This document shows, one piece after another, positions 26,051 to 38,435 of a stretch of 64,000 nt of DNA. This DNA comes from Streptomyces antioxidans. Lineage in GTDB: Bacteria > Actinomycetota > Actinomycetes > Streptomycetales > Streptomycetaceae. Position 1 is the stretch's first letter; every line of letters starts with the position of its first letter. Location: assembly GCF_000968685.2 (NCBI RefSeq), contig NZ_LAKD02000118.1, positions 1-64,000 on the forward strand, in the 5' to 3' direction. The notes beneath the pieces were generated by a model that saw only the letters and a list, made by a program, of their open reading frames with translations, was not told the DNA's origin and searched no databases. The position numbers and the translations under genes are program-made.

Positions 26051-27664
26051 TCAGGGTCGCTTGGCCAGCAGATCCTCGACCCGGCCCCGGATGTCCTCGG
26101 AGTCCAGGCCGCGGATGGTCAGGGTGGTGCGGCGGCGCAGGACGTCATCCGCCGTCCGGGCCCACTCGTAGTCCCGGGCGTAGACGACCTGCGCCCAGAT
26201 CTCCGGGGCGTCCGGGTGGATCCGCTCCGCGAGCGCCGGGTCGCCGCCGGCCAGCCGGGCGATGTCGAAGGACAGCGAGCCGTAGTGGGTCGCCAGATGG
26301 CGGGCGGTGTCGGCGGCCATGCGCGGGCCGGGGGTGCCGCCGTCCACCAGCAACCGGTGCTCGACGGCGTGCGGATTGGCCAGGCCCGGCAGCGGCATGT
26401 GCCGGGGCAGCTGCCTGACCGGCTCCATGTCGTCGGCGAGCGGCCGGCCCGGCAGCTCGGCCAGCTTCTGCATCACGGTGCGGCCGATGTGGCGGAAGGT
26501 GGTCCACTTGCCGCCGGCTATGGAGAGCATCCCGCCCTTGCCCTCGGTGACCACGGTCTCCCGCTTGGCCTTGGCGGTGTCGCCCGGGCCGCCGGGCAGC
26601 ACCCGCAGGCCCGCGAAGGAGTAGGTGATCAGATCGCGGGAGAGCTGCTGGTCGCGGATGGAGAAGGCGGCCTCGTCCAGGATCTGGGAGATGTCCGCCT
26701 CGTTGACCGCGACATCGGCCGGGTCGCCCTCGAACTCCTCGTCCGTGGTGCCCAGCAGCAGCATGTCCTCCCAGGGGAGGGCGAAGGTGATGCGGTACTT
26801 GTCGATCGGGGTGGCCAGCGCCGCGTGCCAGGGGGAGGTGCGCTTGAGGACCAGGTGCGCGCCCTTGGACAGCCGGATCGACGGCGCCGCGCCCGGGTCC
26901 TCCATCCGGCGCAAGTGGTCCACCCAGGGGCCGGTGGCGTTGAGCACCAGACGGGCGCTGACCCCGAACTCGGTGCCGTCGGTGCGGTCCCTGAGCTCGG
27001 CACCGGCGACCCGGCCGTCGTTCTTGCGCAGGCCGAGGACCTCGGCGTGGTTGAGGACGGTGGCACCCGCCTCGACGGCCGCCCGGACCGTCATCAGGGC
27101 CATGCGGCTGTCGTTCATCTGCCCGTCGCCGTAGACCGCGACCGCCTTGAGGCCGTCGGTGCGCAGCTCAGGGACGTCGCGCGCGGCCCGCTCGGCGCCG
27201 ATCACATGGCCCACGCCGTCACGGAAGGCGGAGAGTGCCGAGTAGGCGAAGACGCCCGCGCCCAGCTTGGCCGCGCCGTGCGGACCGCCCTTGTAGACCG
27301 GCAGGTAGAAGGTGAGGGGGTTGGCCAGGTGCGGGGCGACGGTACGGGAGACCGCGCGCCGCTCGAAGTGGTTCTCGGCGACCAGCTTGACCGCCCCCGT
27401 CTGGAGGTAGCGCAGGCCGCCGTGGAGCAGTTTGGAGGAGGCCGAGGAGGTGGCGCCGGCGAAGTCACCGGCGTCCACCATCGCCACCCGCAGTCCGGAC
27501 TGCGCGGCGTGCCAGGCAGTGGTGATGCCCAGGATGCCGCCGCCGATCACCAGGAGGTCATACGTCGCCTTGGAGAGCTGTTCCCGGGTTTCGGCTCGGC
27601 TCGGGTTCGAACCGGCAGCCGGGTGCGTTCCGAGGGAGGACGGAACGCTCTGCAGGGTGGTCAT
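26051..27664 (-). CDS. glpD: Glycerol-3-phosphate dehydrogenase (FAD)
   Basis: A 537-residue flavoprotein oxidising glycerol-3-phosphate to dihydroxyacetone phosphate at the membrane. The FAD-binding DLLVIGGGILGITTAWHAA is near residues 36-55, followed by SSKLLHGGLRYLQ and the C-terminal TYSFAGLRVLPG and SIAGGKWTTFRHIG. Length and order match actinobacterial GlpD. It is the last gene of the gyl operon, three bases after glpK, with GAGGAG before its ATG, and ends before a strong hairpin. Confidence 0.95.
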   Translation of the reverse strand: MTTLQSVPSSLGTHPAAGSNPSRAETREQLSKATYDLLVIGGGILGITTAWHAAQSGLRVAMVDAGDFAGATSSASSKLLHGGLRYLQTGAVKLVAENHFERRAVSRTVAPHLANPLTFYLPVYKGGPHGAAKLGAGVFAYSALSAFRDGVGHVIGAERAARDVPELRTDGLKAVAVYGDGQMNDSRMALMTVRAAVEAGATVLNHAEVLGLRKNDGRVAGAELRDRTDGTEFGVSARLVLNATGPWVDHLRRMEDPGAAPSIRLSKGAHLVLKRTSPWHAALATPIDKYRITFALPWEDMLLLGTTDEEFEGDPADVAVNEADISQILDEAAFSIRDQQLSRDLITYSFAGLRVLPGGPGDTAKAKRETVVTEGKGGMLSIAGGKWTTFRHIGRTVMQKLAELPGRPLADDMEPVRQLPRHMPLPGLANPHAVEHRLLVDGGTPGPRMAADTARHLATHYGSLSFDIARLAGGDPALAERIHPDAPEIWAQVVYARDYEWARTADDVLRRRTTLTIRGLDSEDIRGRVEDLLAKRP

Positions 27665-27667
27665 TGA

Positions 27668-29215
27668 TTACTCCTCGTCTTCGATCCAGCTCATGGTCCG
27701 CTGCACGGCCTTGAGCCAGTTCTTGTACTCGCGGTCGCGGACGTCCGTGTCCATTCGGGGGGTCCATTCGGCAGCCCGGCGCCAGTTCGAGCGCAGGGCG
27801 TCGGTGTCCGGCCAGAAGCCGACGGCGAGACCGGCGGCGTAGGCGGCGCCGAGGCAGGTGGTCTCGGCGACCATCGGGCGCACCACGGGTGCGTCCAGGG
27901 CGTCCGAGAGGGTCTGCATCAGGAGGTTGTTGGAGGTCATGCCGCCGTCGACCTTGAGCGCGGTGAGCTCGACCCCGGAGTCCTTGGTCATCGCGTCGAC
28001 GATCTCGCGGGTCTGCCAGGCGGTGGCCTCGAGCACGGCGCGGGCGATGTGCGCCTTGGTGACGTAGCGGGTCAGGCCCGCTATCACACCGCGCGCGTCG
28101 GACCGCCAGTACGGGGCGAACAGGCCGGAGAAGGCGGGCACGAAGTACGCGCCGCCGTTGTCCTCGACCGAGCTGGCGAGGGTCTCGATCTCGGCGGCGC
28201 TGTTGATCAGGCCCATCTGGTCCCGCATCCACTGCACCAGCGAACCGGTGACCGCGATGGAGCCCTCCAGGGCGTAGACCGGCTTCTGGTCGCCGATCCG
28301 GTAGCCGACGGTGGTCAGCAGCCCGTTGTAGGAGTTGACCGGCTTCTCGCCGGTGTTCATCAGCAGGAAGGTGCCGGTGCCGTAGGTGGACTTGGCCTCG
28401 CCCTCGGAGTAGCAGGTCTGGCCGAACAGGGCCGCCTGCTGGTCGCCGAGCGCGGAGGCGACCGGCACGCCCGCCAGGACGCCCTCGGCCGTGTGCCCGT
28501 AGACCTCGGCGGAGGAGCGTATCCGCGGCAGCACGGCGGCCGGGATGTCGATCGAGGACAGGATCTTCTCGTCCCAGTCCAGGGTGTGGAGGTTCATCAG
28601 GAGGGTGCGGGAGGCGTTGGTGACGTCGGTGACGTGCACGCCGCCGTTGACCCCGCCGGTCAGGTTCCAGATGACCCAGGAGTCCATGGTGCCGAAGAGG
28701 ATGTCGCCCGCTTCGGCCCGCTCGCGCAGCCCCTCGACGTTGTCGAGCAGCCAGCGGATCTTGGGACCGGCGAAGTAGGAGGCCAGCGGGAGGCCGGTCT
28801 CGCGGCGGAAGCGGTCCTGGCCGACGTTGCGGCCGAGCTCGCGACAGAGGGCGTCGGTGCGGGTGTCCTGCCAGACGATGGCGTTGTGCACCGGCTCACC
28901 GGTCTTGCGGTCCCACAGCAGGGTGGTCTCGCGCTGGTTGGTGATGCCGATCGCCTTGACGTCCTTGGCGGTGATCCCGGCCTTGGCGATGGCGCCGGCG
29001 ACGACCTCCTTGACGTTCTCCCAGATCTCGGTGGCGTTGTGCTCCACCCAGCCGGGCTTGGGGAAGATCTGCTCGTGCTCCTTCTGGTCGACCGAGACGA
29101 TCCGGCCGTCGCGGTCGAAGACGATGCAGCGGCTGGAGGTGGTGCCCTGGTCGATGGCCGCGATGAACGGTCCCTGGCCGTGGGACGAGGCGCTGGTGGT
29201 GTGGGTGTCGGTCAT
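27668..29215 (-). CDS. glpK: Glycerol kinase
   Basis: A 515-residue FGGY-family kinase phosphorylating glycerol to glycerol-3-phosphate. IAAIDQGTTSSRCIVFD gives the phosphate-binding loop, WVEHNATEIWENV and IGITNQRETTLLWD are GlpK signatures, and DGGMTSNNLLMQ is the C-terminal ATP motif. An added N-terminal Thr/Ser-rich stretch of about 16 residues precedes the domain. It is flanked by glpF and glpD in one operon. Confidence 0.96.
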   Translation of the reverse strand: MTDTHTTSASSHGQGPFIAAIDQGTTSSRCIVFDRDGRIVSVDQKEHEQIFPKPGWVEHNATEIWENVKEVVAGAIAKAGITAKDVKAIGITNQRETTLLWDRKTGEPVHNAIVWQDTRTDALCRELGRNVGQDRFRRETGLPLASYFAGPKIRWLLDNVEGLRERAEAGDILFGTMDSWVIWNLTGGVNGGVHVTDVTNASRTLLMNLHTLDWDEKILSSIDIPAAVLPRIRSSAEVYGHTAEGVLAGVPVASALGDQQAALFGQTCYSEGEAKSTYGTGTFLLMNTGEKPVNSYNGLLTTVGYRIGDQKPVYALEGSIAVTGSLVQWMRDQMGLINSAAEIETLASSVEDNGGAYFVPAFSGLFAPYWRSDARGVIAGLTRYVTKAHIARAVLEATAWQTREIVDAMTKDSGVELTALKVDGGMTSNNLLMQTLSDALDAPVVRPMVAETTCLGAAYAAGLAVGFWPDTDALRSNWRRAAEWTPRMDTDVRDREYKNWLKAVQRTMSWIEDEE

Positions 29216-29248
29216 GATCTGCTGCTCTCCTGCGGGTGGTGGGGTGGA

Positions 29249-30043
29249 CTAGGCGAAGGCGATCTCGTAGATCCCGCCCGCGATGGCACCGCCGATGAGC
29301 GGGCCGGCGACGGGGATCCAGGCATAGCCCCAGTCCGAGCCGCCCTTGTTGGGCAGCGGCAGGAGGGCGTGGGCGATCCGGGGACCGAGGTCACGCGCCG
29401 GGTTGATGGCGTAACCGGTCGGGCCGCCGAGCGAGAGACCGATGCCGACCACCACAAAGGCGGTGATCATGATGCCGATGACGCCCAGGCCCTTGCCGTC
29501 GCCGTTGAGCCCCTGGGTGAGGATGGCGAGCACCAGCACGGTCGTGGCGACGATCTCGGTGGCCAGGTTCTGCGCGGTGTTCCGGATCTCGGGGCCGGTG
29601 GAGAAGATGCCGAGCACCGGACCTGCGCCGGTGGCCTGCTGCTTGTCCGCCGCCACCGTGTCCTGGGCGCCCGGGCCGCCGACGATCTCACGATCGGTGA
29701 GATGGGCGTGGAAGTGGCCGAGGTAGGCGACCCACACCAGCGACGCGCCGATCACGGCGCCGAGCATCTGGCCGAGGATGTAGACGGGCACATCGTTCCA
29801 CTCGGTGCCGCCCTCGATGGCCAGGCCGAGCGTCACCGCCGGGTTCAGATGGGCACCCGAGAGCGGTGCCGAGATATACGCGCCGGTGAGCACGGCGAAG
29901 CCCCACCCGAGGGTGATGGCGACCCATCCGGCCGCGAACGCCTTGGATTGCTTCAAGACAACGCCGGCGACGACACCGCAGCCGAGCAGAATGAGAACGG
30001 CGGTACCGATGGTCTCGCCGATGAAGATGTCGGAGCTGGACAC
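29249..30043 (-). CDS. glpF: Glycerol uptake facilitator (MIP family)
   Basis: A 264-residue aquaglyceroporin with six hydrophobic helices and the two pore motifs, AHLNPAVTLG and YAINPARDLGPR. The Asp after the second NPAR is characteristic of glycerol-conducting members. The start is GTG at 30043 with AAAGGAG six bases upstream. A 40-residue polar loop in the middle (GGPGAQDTVAADKQQAT) is longer than in E. coli GlpF. It is the first structural gene after gylR. Confidence 0.94.
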   Translation of the reverse strand: MSSSDIFIGETIGTAVLILLGCGVVAGVVLKQSKAFAAGWVAITLGWGFAVLTGAYISAPLSGAHLNPAVTLGLAIEGGTEWNDVPVYILGQMLGAVIGASLVWVAYLGHFHAHLTDREIVGGPGAQDTVAADKQQATGAGPVLGIFSTGPEIRNTAQNLATEIVATTVLVLAILTQGLNGDGKGLGVIGIMITAFVVVGIGLSLGGPTGYAINPARDLGPRIAHALLPLPNKGGSDWGYAWIPVAGPLIGGAIAGGIYEIAFA

Positions 30044-30156
30044 CCGCGACTCCTTTGTCCTTCGTCCAGGGGAAGGCGAACCCCCGGGTCTCTCCGGTGG
30101 TCCGCGCCCTCGTGGGAGGGCGTTGGTCGGCCCGCGGCGAGTCCACCATAGCGAAA

Positions 30157-30184
30157 ATTGTCGTCAGGTGTTCGACAATGCCGA
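30157..30184. promoter_or_regulatory. Candidate GylR operator ahead of glpF
   Basis: ATTGTCG (30157-30163) and CGACAAT (30173-30179) form a perfect inverted repeat with a nine-base spacer. The right arm lies in TTCGACAATGCCGA, nearly the same as a site in front of gylR at 31104, supporting control of both by GylR. Confidence 0.6.
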
Positions 30185-30318
30185 CCGATGAACGGCAGTT
30201 TTCTTCACGCCGAAGACCCCGTCAAGGGTCGTGTGAAGGAAAAATCGCTGGTATGTGAAACCGTGATGCAGCAGGTCATGCGGGGATATGGGAGCAGATC
30301 CCCATGCGTTGGCGCGAT

Positions 30319-31083
30319 TCAGAAACGCAGGGCGCCCAGGTCCCTGGAGACGGCCCGCGCGCAATCCCTCACGGCGGCCACGAGCTCCGAGCGCAGCTCC
30401 CCGCTCTCGCACACCCGCTCGACCGCGCCCGTGATCCCCACCGCGCCCACGGGGAGCCGCCGCCGGTCGTGGATGGGCGCCGCGACCGATGCCACGCCCT
30501 CCCAGGTCTCCTCCACGTCGCAGCCCCAGCCGCGCGCCCGGGTCAGGTCCAGCACCCCCTCGAACTCGCGCTCCCCGGTGACCGTGCGGGGCGTGAACGC
30601 CTTACGGTCGCCGTCGGTCACCTCGCTGTGCGCGACCGGGTCGTAGGCGGAGAGCACCTTGCCCAGGGCCGTGGAGTGCAGCGGGTGCATCGCGCCGACC
30701 TCCAGCACCTGGCGGCTGTCGTCCGGCCGGAAGACATGGTGGACGATCAGCACGCCCTGCTGGTGCAGCACGCCCAGGTAGACGCTCTCGCCGCTGGAGC
30801 GGGCCAGGTCGTCGGTCCACACCAGGGCCCGGGCGCGCAGCTCGTGGACGTCCAGATAGCTGTTGCCCAGGCGCAGCAGCTCCGCGCCGAGCTGATAGCG
30901 CCCCGAGGCCTCGTCCTGCTCGACGAAGCCCTCCTGCTGGAGGGTGCGCAATATGCCGTGCGCCGTGCCCTTGGCCAGTCCCAGGGTGGAGGCGATGTCG
31001 GACAGTCCCAGACGTCGCTCACCACCGGCGAGCAGGCGTAGCATCGCGGCGGCGCGCTCCAGCGACTGGATGTTCCGGGCCAT
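30319..31083 (-). CDS. gylR: GylR, IclR-family regulator of glycerol catabolism
   Basis: A 254-residue IclR regulator, the exact length of streptomycete GylR. An N-terminal winged helix (IQSLERAAAMLRLLA, LSDIASTLGLAKGTAHGILRTLQQEGF, about residues 4-60) is followed by the IclR effector domain (AMHPLHSTALGKVLSA, GWGCDVEETWEGVASVAAPI, VGAVGITGAV). AGGAGG is six bases before the ATG at 31083. It lies immediately upstream of glpFKD on the same strand, as in the gyl operon. A much longer frame through this region is an artefact over metH. Confidence 0.94.
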   Translation of the reverse strand: MARNIQSLERAAAMLRLLAGGERRLGLSDIASTLGLAKGTAHGILRTLQQEGFVEQDEASGRYQLGAELLRLGNSYLDVHELRARALVWTDDLARSSGESVYLGVLHQQGVLIVHHVFRPDDSRQVLEVGAMHPLHSTALGKVLSAYDPVAHSEVTDGDRKAFTPRTVTGEREFEGVLDLTRARGWGCDVEETWEGVASVAAPIHDRRRLPVGAVGITGAVERVCESGELRSELVAAVRDCARAVSRDLGALRF

Positions 31084-31102
31084 CGCCAACCTCCTGACTG
31101 CG

Positions 31103-31119
31103 GTTCGACAATGCTGAAC
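31103..31119. promoter_or_regulatory. Candidate GylR operator ahead of gylR
   Basis: GTTCGACAATGCTGAAC is an imperfect palindrome (GTTC...GAAC) 20 bases upstream of the gylR start. It shares TTCGACAATGC with the glpF upstream site, consistent with auto-regulation. Confidence 0.6.
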
Positions 31120-31320
31120 ACTATCGGTCCATGTCGACTGCTGGTACCTGGCAGCTATGTGTCGGCGGTCGATGGATTCGCCGCGACCCGATCGGCCGTG
31201 CCCATCCCGGCTGATGGACCGACCATCGTGAAATGACCACTGGCAGCTACCCTGGCGTGGTGCGCCGTCCCCGGGGGAGGGCGCAAAGCCGACAGCCGTC
31301 GCACCCCAGGGAGCACATCC

Positions 31321-34824
<3,504 letters not shown>

Positions 34825-34907
34825 CCGTCGGGCGGCCGTTCGTGAGCGCCTTACGGTCGCCACGAGGCGCATCGGCGCGGCGCGACGTAGACTGGTCGAT
34901 CCGGTAG

Positions 34908-34946
34908 AGGCCGGTCGCCTTCCCACCAGCGGAAGGGGGCCGGCCT
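34908..34946 (+). terminator. Hairpin between metH and the HAD gene
   Basis: AGGCCGGTCGCCTTCC (34908-34923) pairs with GGAAGGGGGCCGGCCT (34931-34946), 16 bp with one wobble and one mismatch, followed by TTCGTG. It lies 83 bases after the metH stop. Confidence 0.6.
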
Positions 34947-34973
34947 TCGTGCCCCTTATCCGGAGGTGTTTGG

Positions 34974-35675
34974 ATGACCAGCAGCATCCCCGCCGTCGAC
35001 ACTCGTACGGCCGAAGGCTCGGCTCTGCAAGGCGTTCTGCTCGACATGGACGGCACCCTGGTCGACACCGAGGGCATCTGGTGGGACGCGGAGGTCTCCA
35101 TCTTCGCCGAACTCGGGCACGCGCTCGCCGAGGAGTACCGCCAGGTCGTGGTGGGCGGTCCGATGTCGCGCAGCGCCCAGTTCCTGATCGAGGCCACCGG
35201 CGCCGAGATCGCCCTCGCCGAGCTCACCGGCCTGCTCAACAGCCGCTTCACCGAGCTGATCGACGGCACCGTGCCGCTGCTGCCCGGCGCCCGCCGGCTG
35301 CTCACCGAGCTGGCCGCGCACTCCATCCCCACCGCCCTGGTCTCCGCCTCCCACCGGCGGGTGATGGACCGCGTGCTGCGCTCGCTCGGCCCTGAGCACT
35401 TCGCCCTGACGGTCGCGGGTGACGATGTCGAGCGGACCAAGCCGCATCCGGACCCCTATCTGCTCGCCGCGGCCGGGCTGGCCGCCGAGCCGGGGCGGTG
35501 CGTGGTCATCGAGGACACCGACACGGGCGTACGGGCCGCGGAGGCGGCCGGGTGCCGGGTGATCGCGGTGCCGTCCGTGGTGTCGATCGAGCCCGCGGCG
35601 GGGCGTACGGTCATCGGTTCGCTCGAAGAAGTCGATCTCGATTTCCTGCGCACTCTGGTCACGACGGTGCACTGA
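34974..35675 (+). CDS. HAD-superfamily phosphatase
   Basis: A 233-residue haloacid-dehalogenase-type hydrolase. Motif I is LLDMDGTLVDTEG (nucleophile Asp24, acid Asp26), motif II is ALVSASHRR, the Lys is in VERTKPHPDPYL, and motif IV is VVIEDTDTGVRAAEAAG. This is the beta-phosphoglucomutase-like/phosphatase subgroup with a helical cap; substrate unknown. GGAGG is seven bases before the ATG. It follows metH, a neighbourhood common in streptomycetes. Confidence 0.9.
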   Translation: MTSSIPAVDTRTAEGSALQGVLLDMDGTLVDTEGIWWDAEVSIFAELGHALAEEYRQVVVGGPMSRSAQFLIEATGAEIALAELTGLLNSRFTELIDGTVPLLPGARRLLTELAAHSIPTALVSASHRRVMDRVLRSLGPEHFALTVAGDDVERTKPHPDPYLLAAAGLAAEPGRCVVIEDTDTGVRAAEAAGCRVIAVPSVVSIEPAAGRTVIGSLEEVDLDFLRTLVTTVH

Positions 35676-36013
35676 TCACGCACCGAGCGCATTTCTGTAA
35701 ATTGCAGAATGAATAGCTCGGGCGTACTTTTCACGTTCTGTTGGCGACAACAGAGCGTGATGTTTATCACTGTATTATCCCGTAGACGGATGCGATGCCC
35801 GGCTGTCGCGCGTCCCGTCTGGTGTGATTTGGGCATGCCCTTGTGTCCGGATTGGTGGCATGGGGTACGAATCGTGGTCACATCCGGATATCGGTCAATG
35901 ATCGCTCGTTATCGGTGCGTGATATCGCCTCAACTTCGTTGTGTCTGAGCATTACTGGCACCGCGGACTAATCTCGTCGCGAGTGTTGATCGATGGCAGG
36001 GAGACTCCCGACA
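35676..36013. promoter_or_regulatory. AT-rich regulatory gap with hairpin and inverted repeat
   Basis: A 338-base stretch of clearly lower G+C than its surroundings and without a gene. TTCTG-N7-CAGAA (35693-35709) is a possible operator. A 13-bp hairpin (35731-35743 with 35748-35760, loop GCGA) could terminate the HAD transcript. Downstream lie TTTATCACTGTATTAT (35763-35778) and other A/T runs that could hold the promoter of the solute-binding gene. Confidence 0.55.
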
Positions 36014-37612
36014 ATGACGCGCAAGTCGCTGGTGCTGCCGACCGTGGCCGGCCTCCTGATCTCCACGCTCGCCGCGTGCGGGGGTGCCGACGGCTCGGGC
36101 TCGGACGGCAATACGCTCGTCCTGGGCAGCACGGACCGCATAGAGGCGTCCAAGGTGGCGCCCGCGCCGCTGGACCCCGCCCTGGCCTACGACTTCGCGT
36201 CCTGGAGCGTGCTGCACAACACCTTCCAGACGCTGATGCGGCTGCCCCGCTCGGGAACCGAGCCGATACCCGACGCGGCAGAGAAATGCGGCTTCCAGGA
36301 CAGACAGAGCGAGCAGTACCGCTGCACCCTGCGCAACGGGCTGAAGTTCTCCAACGGCCACGACCTCACCTCGAAGGACGTCAAGTTCTCCCTCGAGCGA
36401 GTGCTGCGCATCGACGACCCCAACGGCACCAAGTCGCTGCTGTCCAACGTGGACAAGATCGAGACCCCCAGTGACCGCGAGATCGTCATCCACCTCTCGC
36501 AGCCGGACGCGACGTTCCCGTCCAAGCTCACCACCCCGGCCGCCGCGATCCTGGACAGCGAGGAGTACAAGCCGGACGCGCTGCGCAACGGCTTCGAGAC
36601 CACCGGGTCGGGCCCGTACAGCGCCAAGACCGAGGTGCGCGACAACCGCCTGGTCAAGGTCGTCTTCACCAAGAACTCGCACTACAAGGGCGCTGCGGAG
36701 CCGAAGAGCGACAAGGTGGAGATGCGGTTCTACGACTCCGCCCCTGCCATGGAGCAGGCGCTCGTCAAGGGCGATATCGACGTGGTCCACCGCGGCTTCT
36801 CGCCGGAGCAGATCGACAAGCTCAAGAAGGGCGACGTCAAGGGCGTCCGCCTCTTCGAGTCCTCCGGCCAGGGCATCCGCTATCTGGTGTTCAACACCTC
36901 CGACCCGGTGGTGAAGAACAAGGCGGTCCGGCAGGCCATCGCCCATCTCGTGGACCGCCAGGCGCTGGTGCGCGATGTGTACAGGCGGACCGCCGAGCCC
37001 CTTTACTCGATGATCCCCACCAGCATCTCCTCGCACATCAACTCGTTCCACAACGAGTACGGCGACCCGGACCTCGAAGAGGCCAAGCGCGCGCTGCGGG
37101 ACGCCGGTATCAGCACCCCGGTGAAGCTGAAGCTGGCCTACACCACCGACCACTACGGCCCGGAGACGGCCGGGGAGTTCAAGGAGCTGAGCAAGCAGCT
37201 CAACGCCAGCGGACTGTTCTCCGTCACGACCAAGGGCTACCCGTGGCGGGACTTCCGCCCCGCGCTCATCAAGCGCCAGTTCTCCGTCTCCGGGATGGGC
37301 TGGCTGCCCGACTTCCCGGACCCCGACAGCTACATCGCGCCCTTCCTCACCAAGGACAACTTCCTCAACTCGCCCTACCACAACGACACCATCCAGGACG
37401 AGCTGATCCCCAAGACCCGGCAGGAGGCCCAGCGCAGCCTCGCCGACAAGGACTACCAGTCGATCCAGAACGCCATCGCCAGCGATGTGCCCTACCTTCC
37501 GCTGTGGCAGGGCAATACGTACGTGGCCGCCCGCGGGAACGTGATCGGCGCCGAGTACGCCTTCGACTCCTCGACCATGCTCCAGCTGTGGGAGCTCGGC
37601 AAGGGCGACTGA
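36014..37612 (+). CDS. ABC transporter substrate-binding lipoprotein, family 5
   Basis: A 532-residue SBP_bac_5 protein with a lipoprotein signal (MTRKSLVLPT, lipobox LAAC, Cys22). The family landmark is CTLRNGLKFSNGHDLTSKD (about 107-125). The C-terminal WLPDFPDPDSYIAPF and YLPLWQGNTYV are well preserved. An ATG seven codons upstream is possible, but MTRK gives the proper signal and follows AGGGAGA. No permease or ATPase genes are adjacent, so it must work with a transporter elsewhere or act as a receptor. Confidence 0.88.
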   Translation: MTRKSLVLPTVAGLLISTLAACGGADGSGSDGNTLVLGSTDRIEASKVAPAPLDPALAYDFASWSVLHNTFQTLMRLPRSGTEPIPDAAEKCGFQDRQSEQYRCTLRNGLKFSNGHDLTSKDVKFSLERVLRIDDPNGTKSLLSNVDKIETPSDREIVIHLSQPDATFPSKLTTPAAAILDSEEYKPDALRNGFETTGSGPYSAKTEVRDNRLVKVVFTKNSHYKGAAEPKSDKVEMRFYDSAPAMEQALVKGDIDVVHRGFSPEQIDKLKKGDVKGVRLFESSGQGIRYLVFNTSDPVVKNKAVRQAIAHLVDRQALVRDVYRRTAEPLYSMIPTSISSHINSFHNEYGDPDLEEAKRALRDAGISTPVKLKLAYTTDHYGPETAGEFKELSKQLNASGLFSVTTKGYPWRDFRPALIKRQFSVSGMGWLPDFPDPDSYIAPFLTKDNFLNSPYHNDTIQDELIPKTRQEAQRSLADKDYQSIQNAIASDVPYLPLWQGNTYVAARGNVIGAEYAFDSSTMLQLWELGKGD

Positions 37613-37614
37613 GG

Positions 37615-37670
37615 ACCACTCACGGGGGACCACTCACGGGGGACCACTCACGGGGGACCACTTACGGGGG
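37615..37670. repeat. 14-bp tandem repeat, four copies
   Basis: Four head-to-tail copies of ACCACTCACGGGGG, the last with one change (TTACGG), start two bases after the stop of the solute-binding gene and run up to the decayed paralogue. Confidence 0.9.
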
Positions 37671-37707
37671 TTGGACGGCCAGACATCGAGTGTGTGAGGA
37701 ACAACCG

Positions 37708-38357
37708 TTGAGGAAACGTGAACAGTGGCTGGCAGCTCCCCTCGGCGCGGGACTGGCCGCCGCCCTGCTCACCGGCTGCGGCAGTGAGGACGGGGCGCGG
37801 CGGGCTCCGGCGAGCACGTGGTCATGGGGATGTCGGACGAGGTGCTGGCCACCGACCCGGCGTCCGGCCACGACCCGGGCTCCTGGCTGCTCTTCAACGA
37901 CGTCTTCCAGTCGCTGCTGAGCTTCCCCAAGGGCAGCACCACACCGCGGCCGGAGGCGGCGGAGAGGTGCTCCTTCAAGGACGGCACCAGCAGGGTCTAC
38001 TCCTGCACCCTGAGGGACGGCCTGGCCTTCTCCAAGGGCTGGGTGCCCGACTACCCGGACCCGGACAACTTCGTCGCGCCGTTCTTCGGCGCCGGGAACG
38101 TCCTGTCCAACCACTACACCTCGCCGCGGCTGACCGCGCAGCTCATCCCCGCCACCGCCGAGCAGCCCAGCCGTGAGGCCGCGGTGGGGGACTTCCAGCG
38201 GATCCAGGACATCATCGCCGACCAGGTGCCGATGCTCCCGCTGTGGCAGGGCAAGCAGTACGCGGTGGCCCAGGACGACATCACCGGGCTGCAGTGGACC
38301 CTGGACTCCTCGACGGTCTTCCGCTTGTGGGAGATCGGCAAGACGAGCGGCGGCTGA
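37708..38357 (+). pseudogene. Decayed tandem paralogue of the solute-binding lipoprotein
   Basis: A TTG start at 37708 behind GAGGA gives a normal lipoprotein signal (LLTGC, Cys24), but the frame is lost around 37790-37815. Homology continues in another frame from about 37810 (HVVMGMSDEVLATDP). CTLRDGLAFSKG is then joined directly to WVPDYPDPDNFVAPFF. Compared with the intact gene upstream this skips about 305 residues. The end, MLPLWQGKQYAVAQDD and the LWEIGK terminus, is retained to 38357. So it carries at least one frameshift and one large in-frame deletion and cannot make a working binding protein. Confidence 0.85.
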
Positions 38358-38435
38358 CGGGCCGACGGGGCTGACGGGACTGACGGACGACCGGCTGATG
38401 GCCCGGTCGCCCCGCCCGAGCCGCCCCGGTGACGC

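Noticed and set aside
31084..31320. Cobalamin or SAH riboswitch ahead of metH
   Set aside because: None of the conserved cores could be recognised by eye; only ordinary GC-rich hairpin potential was seen.
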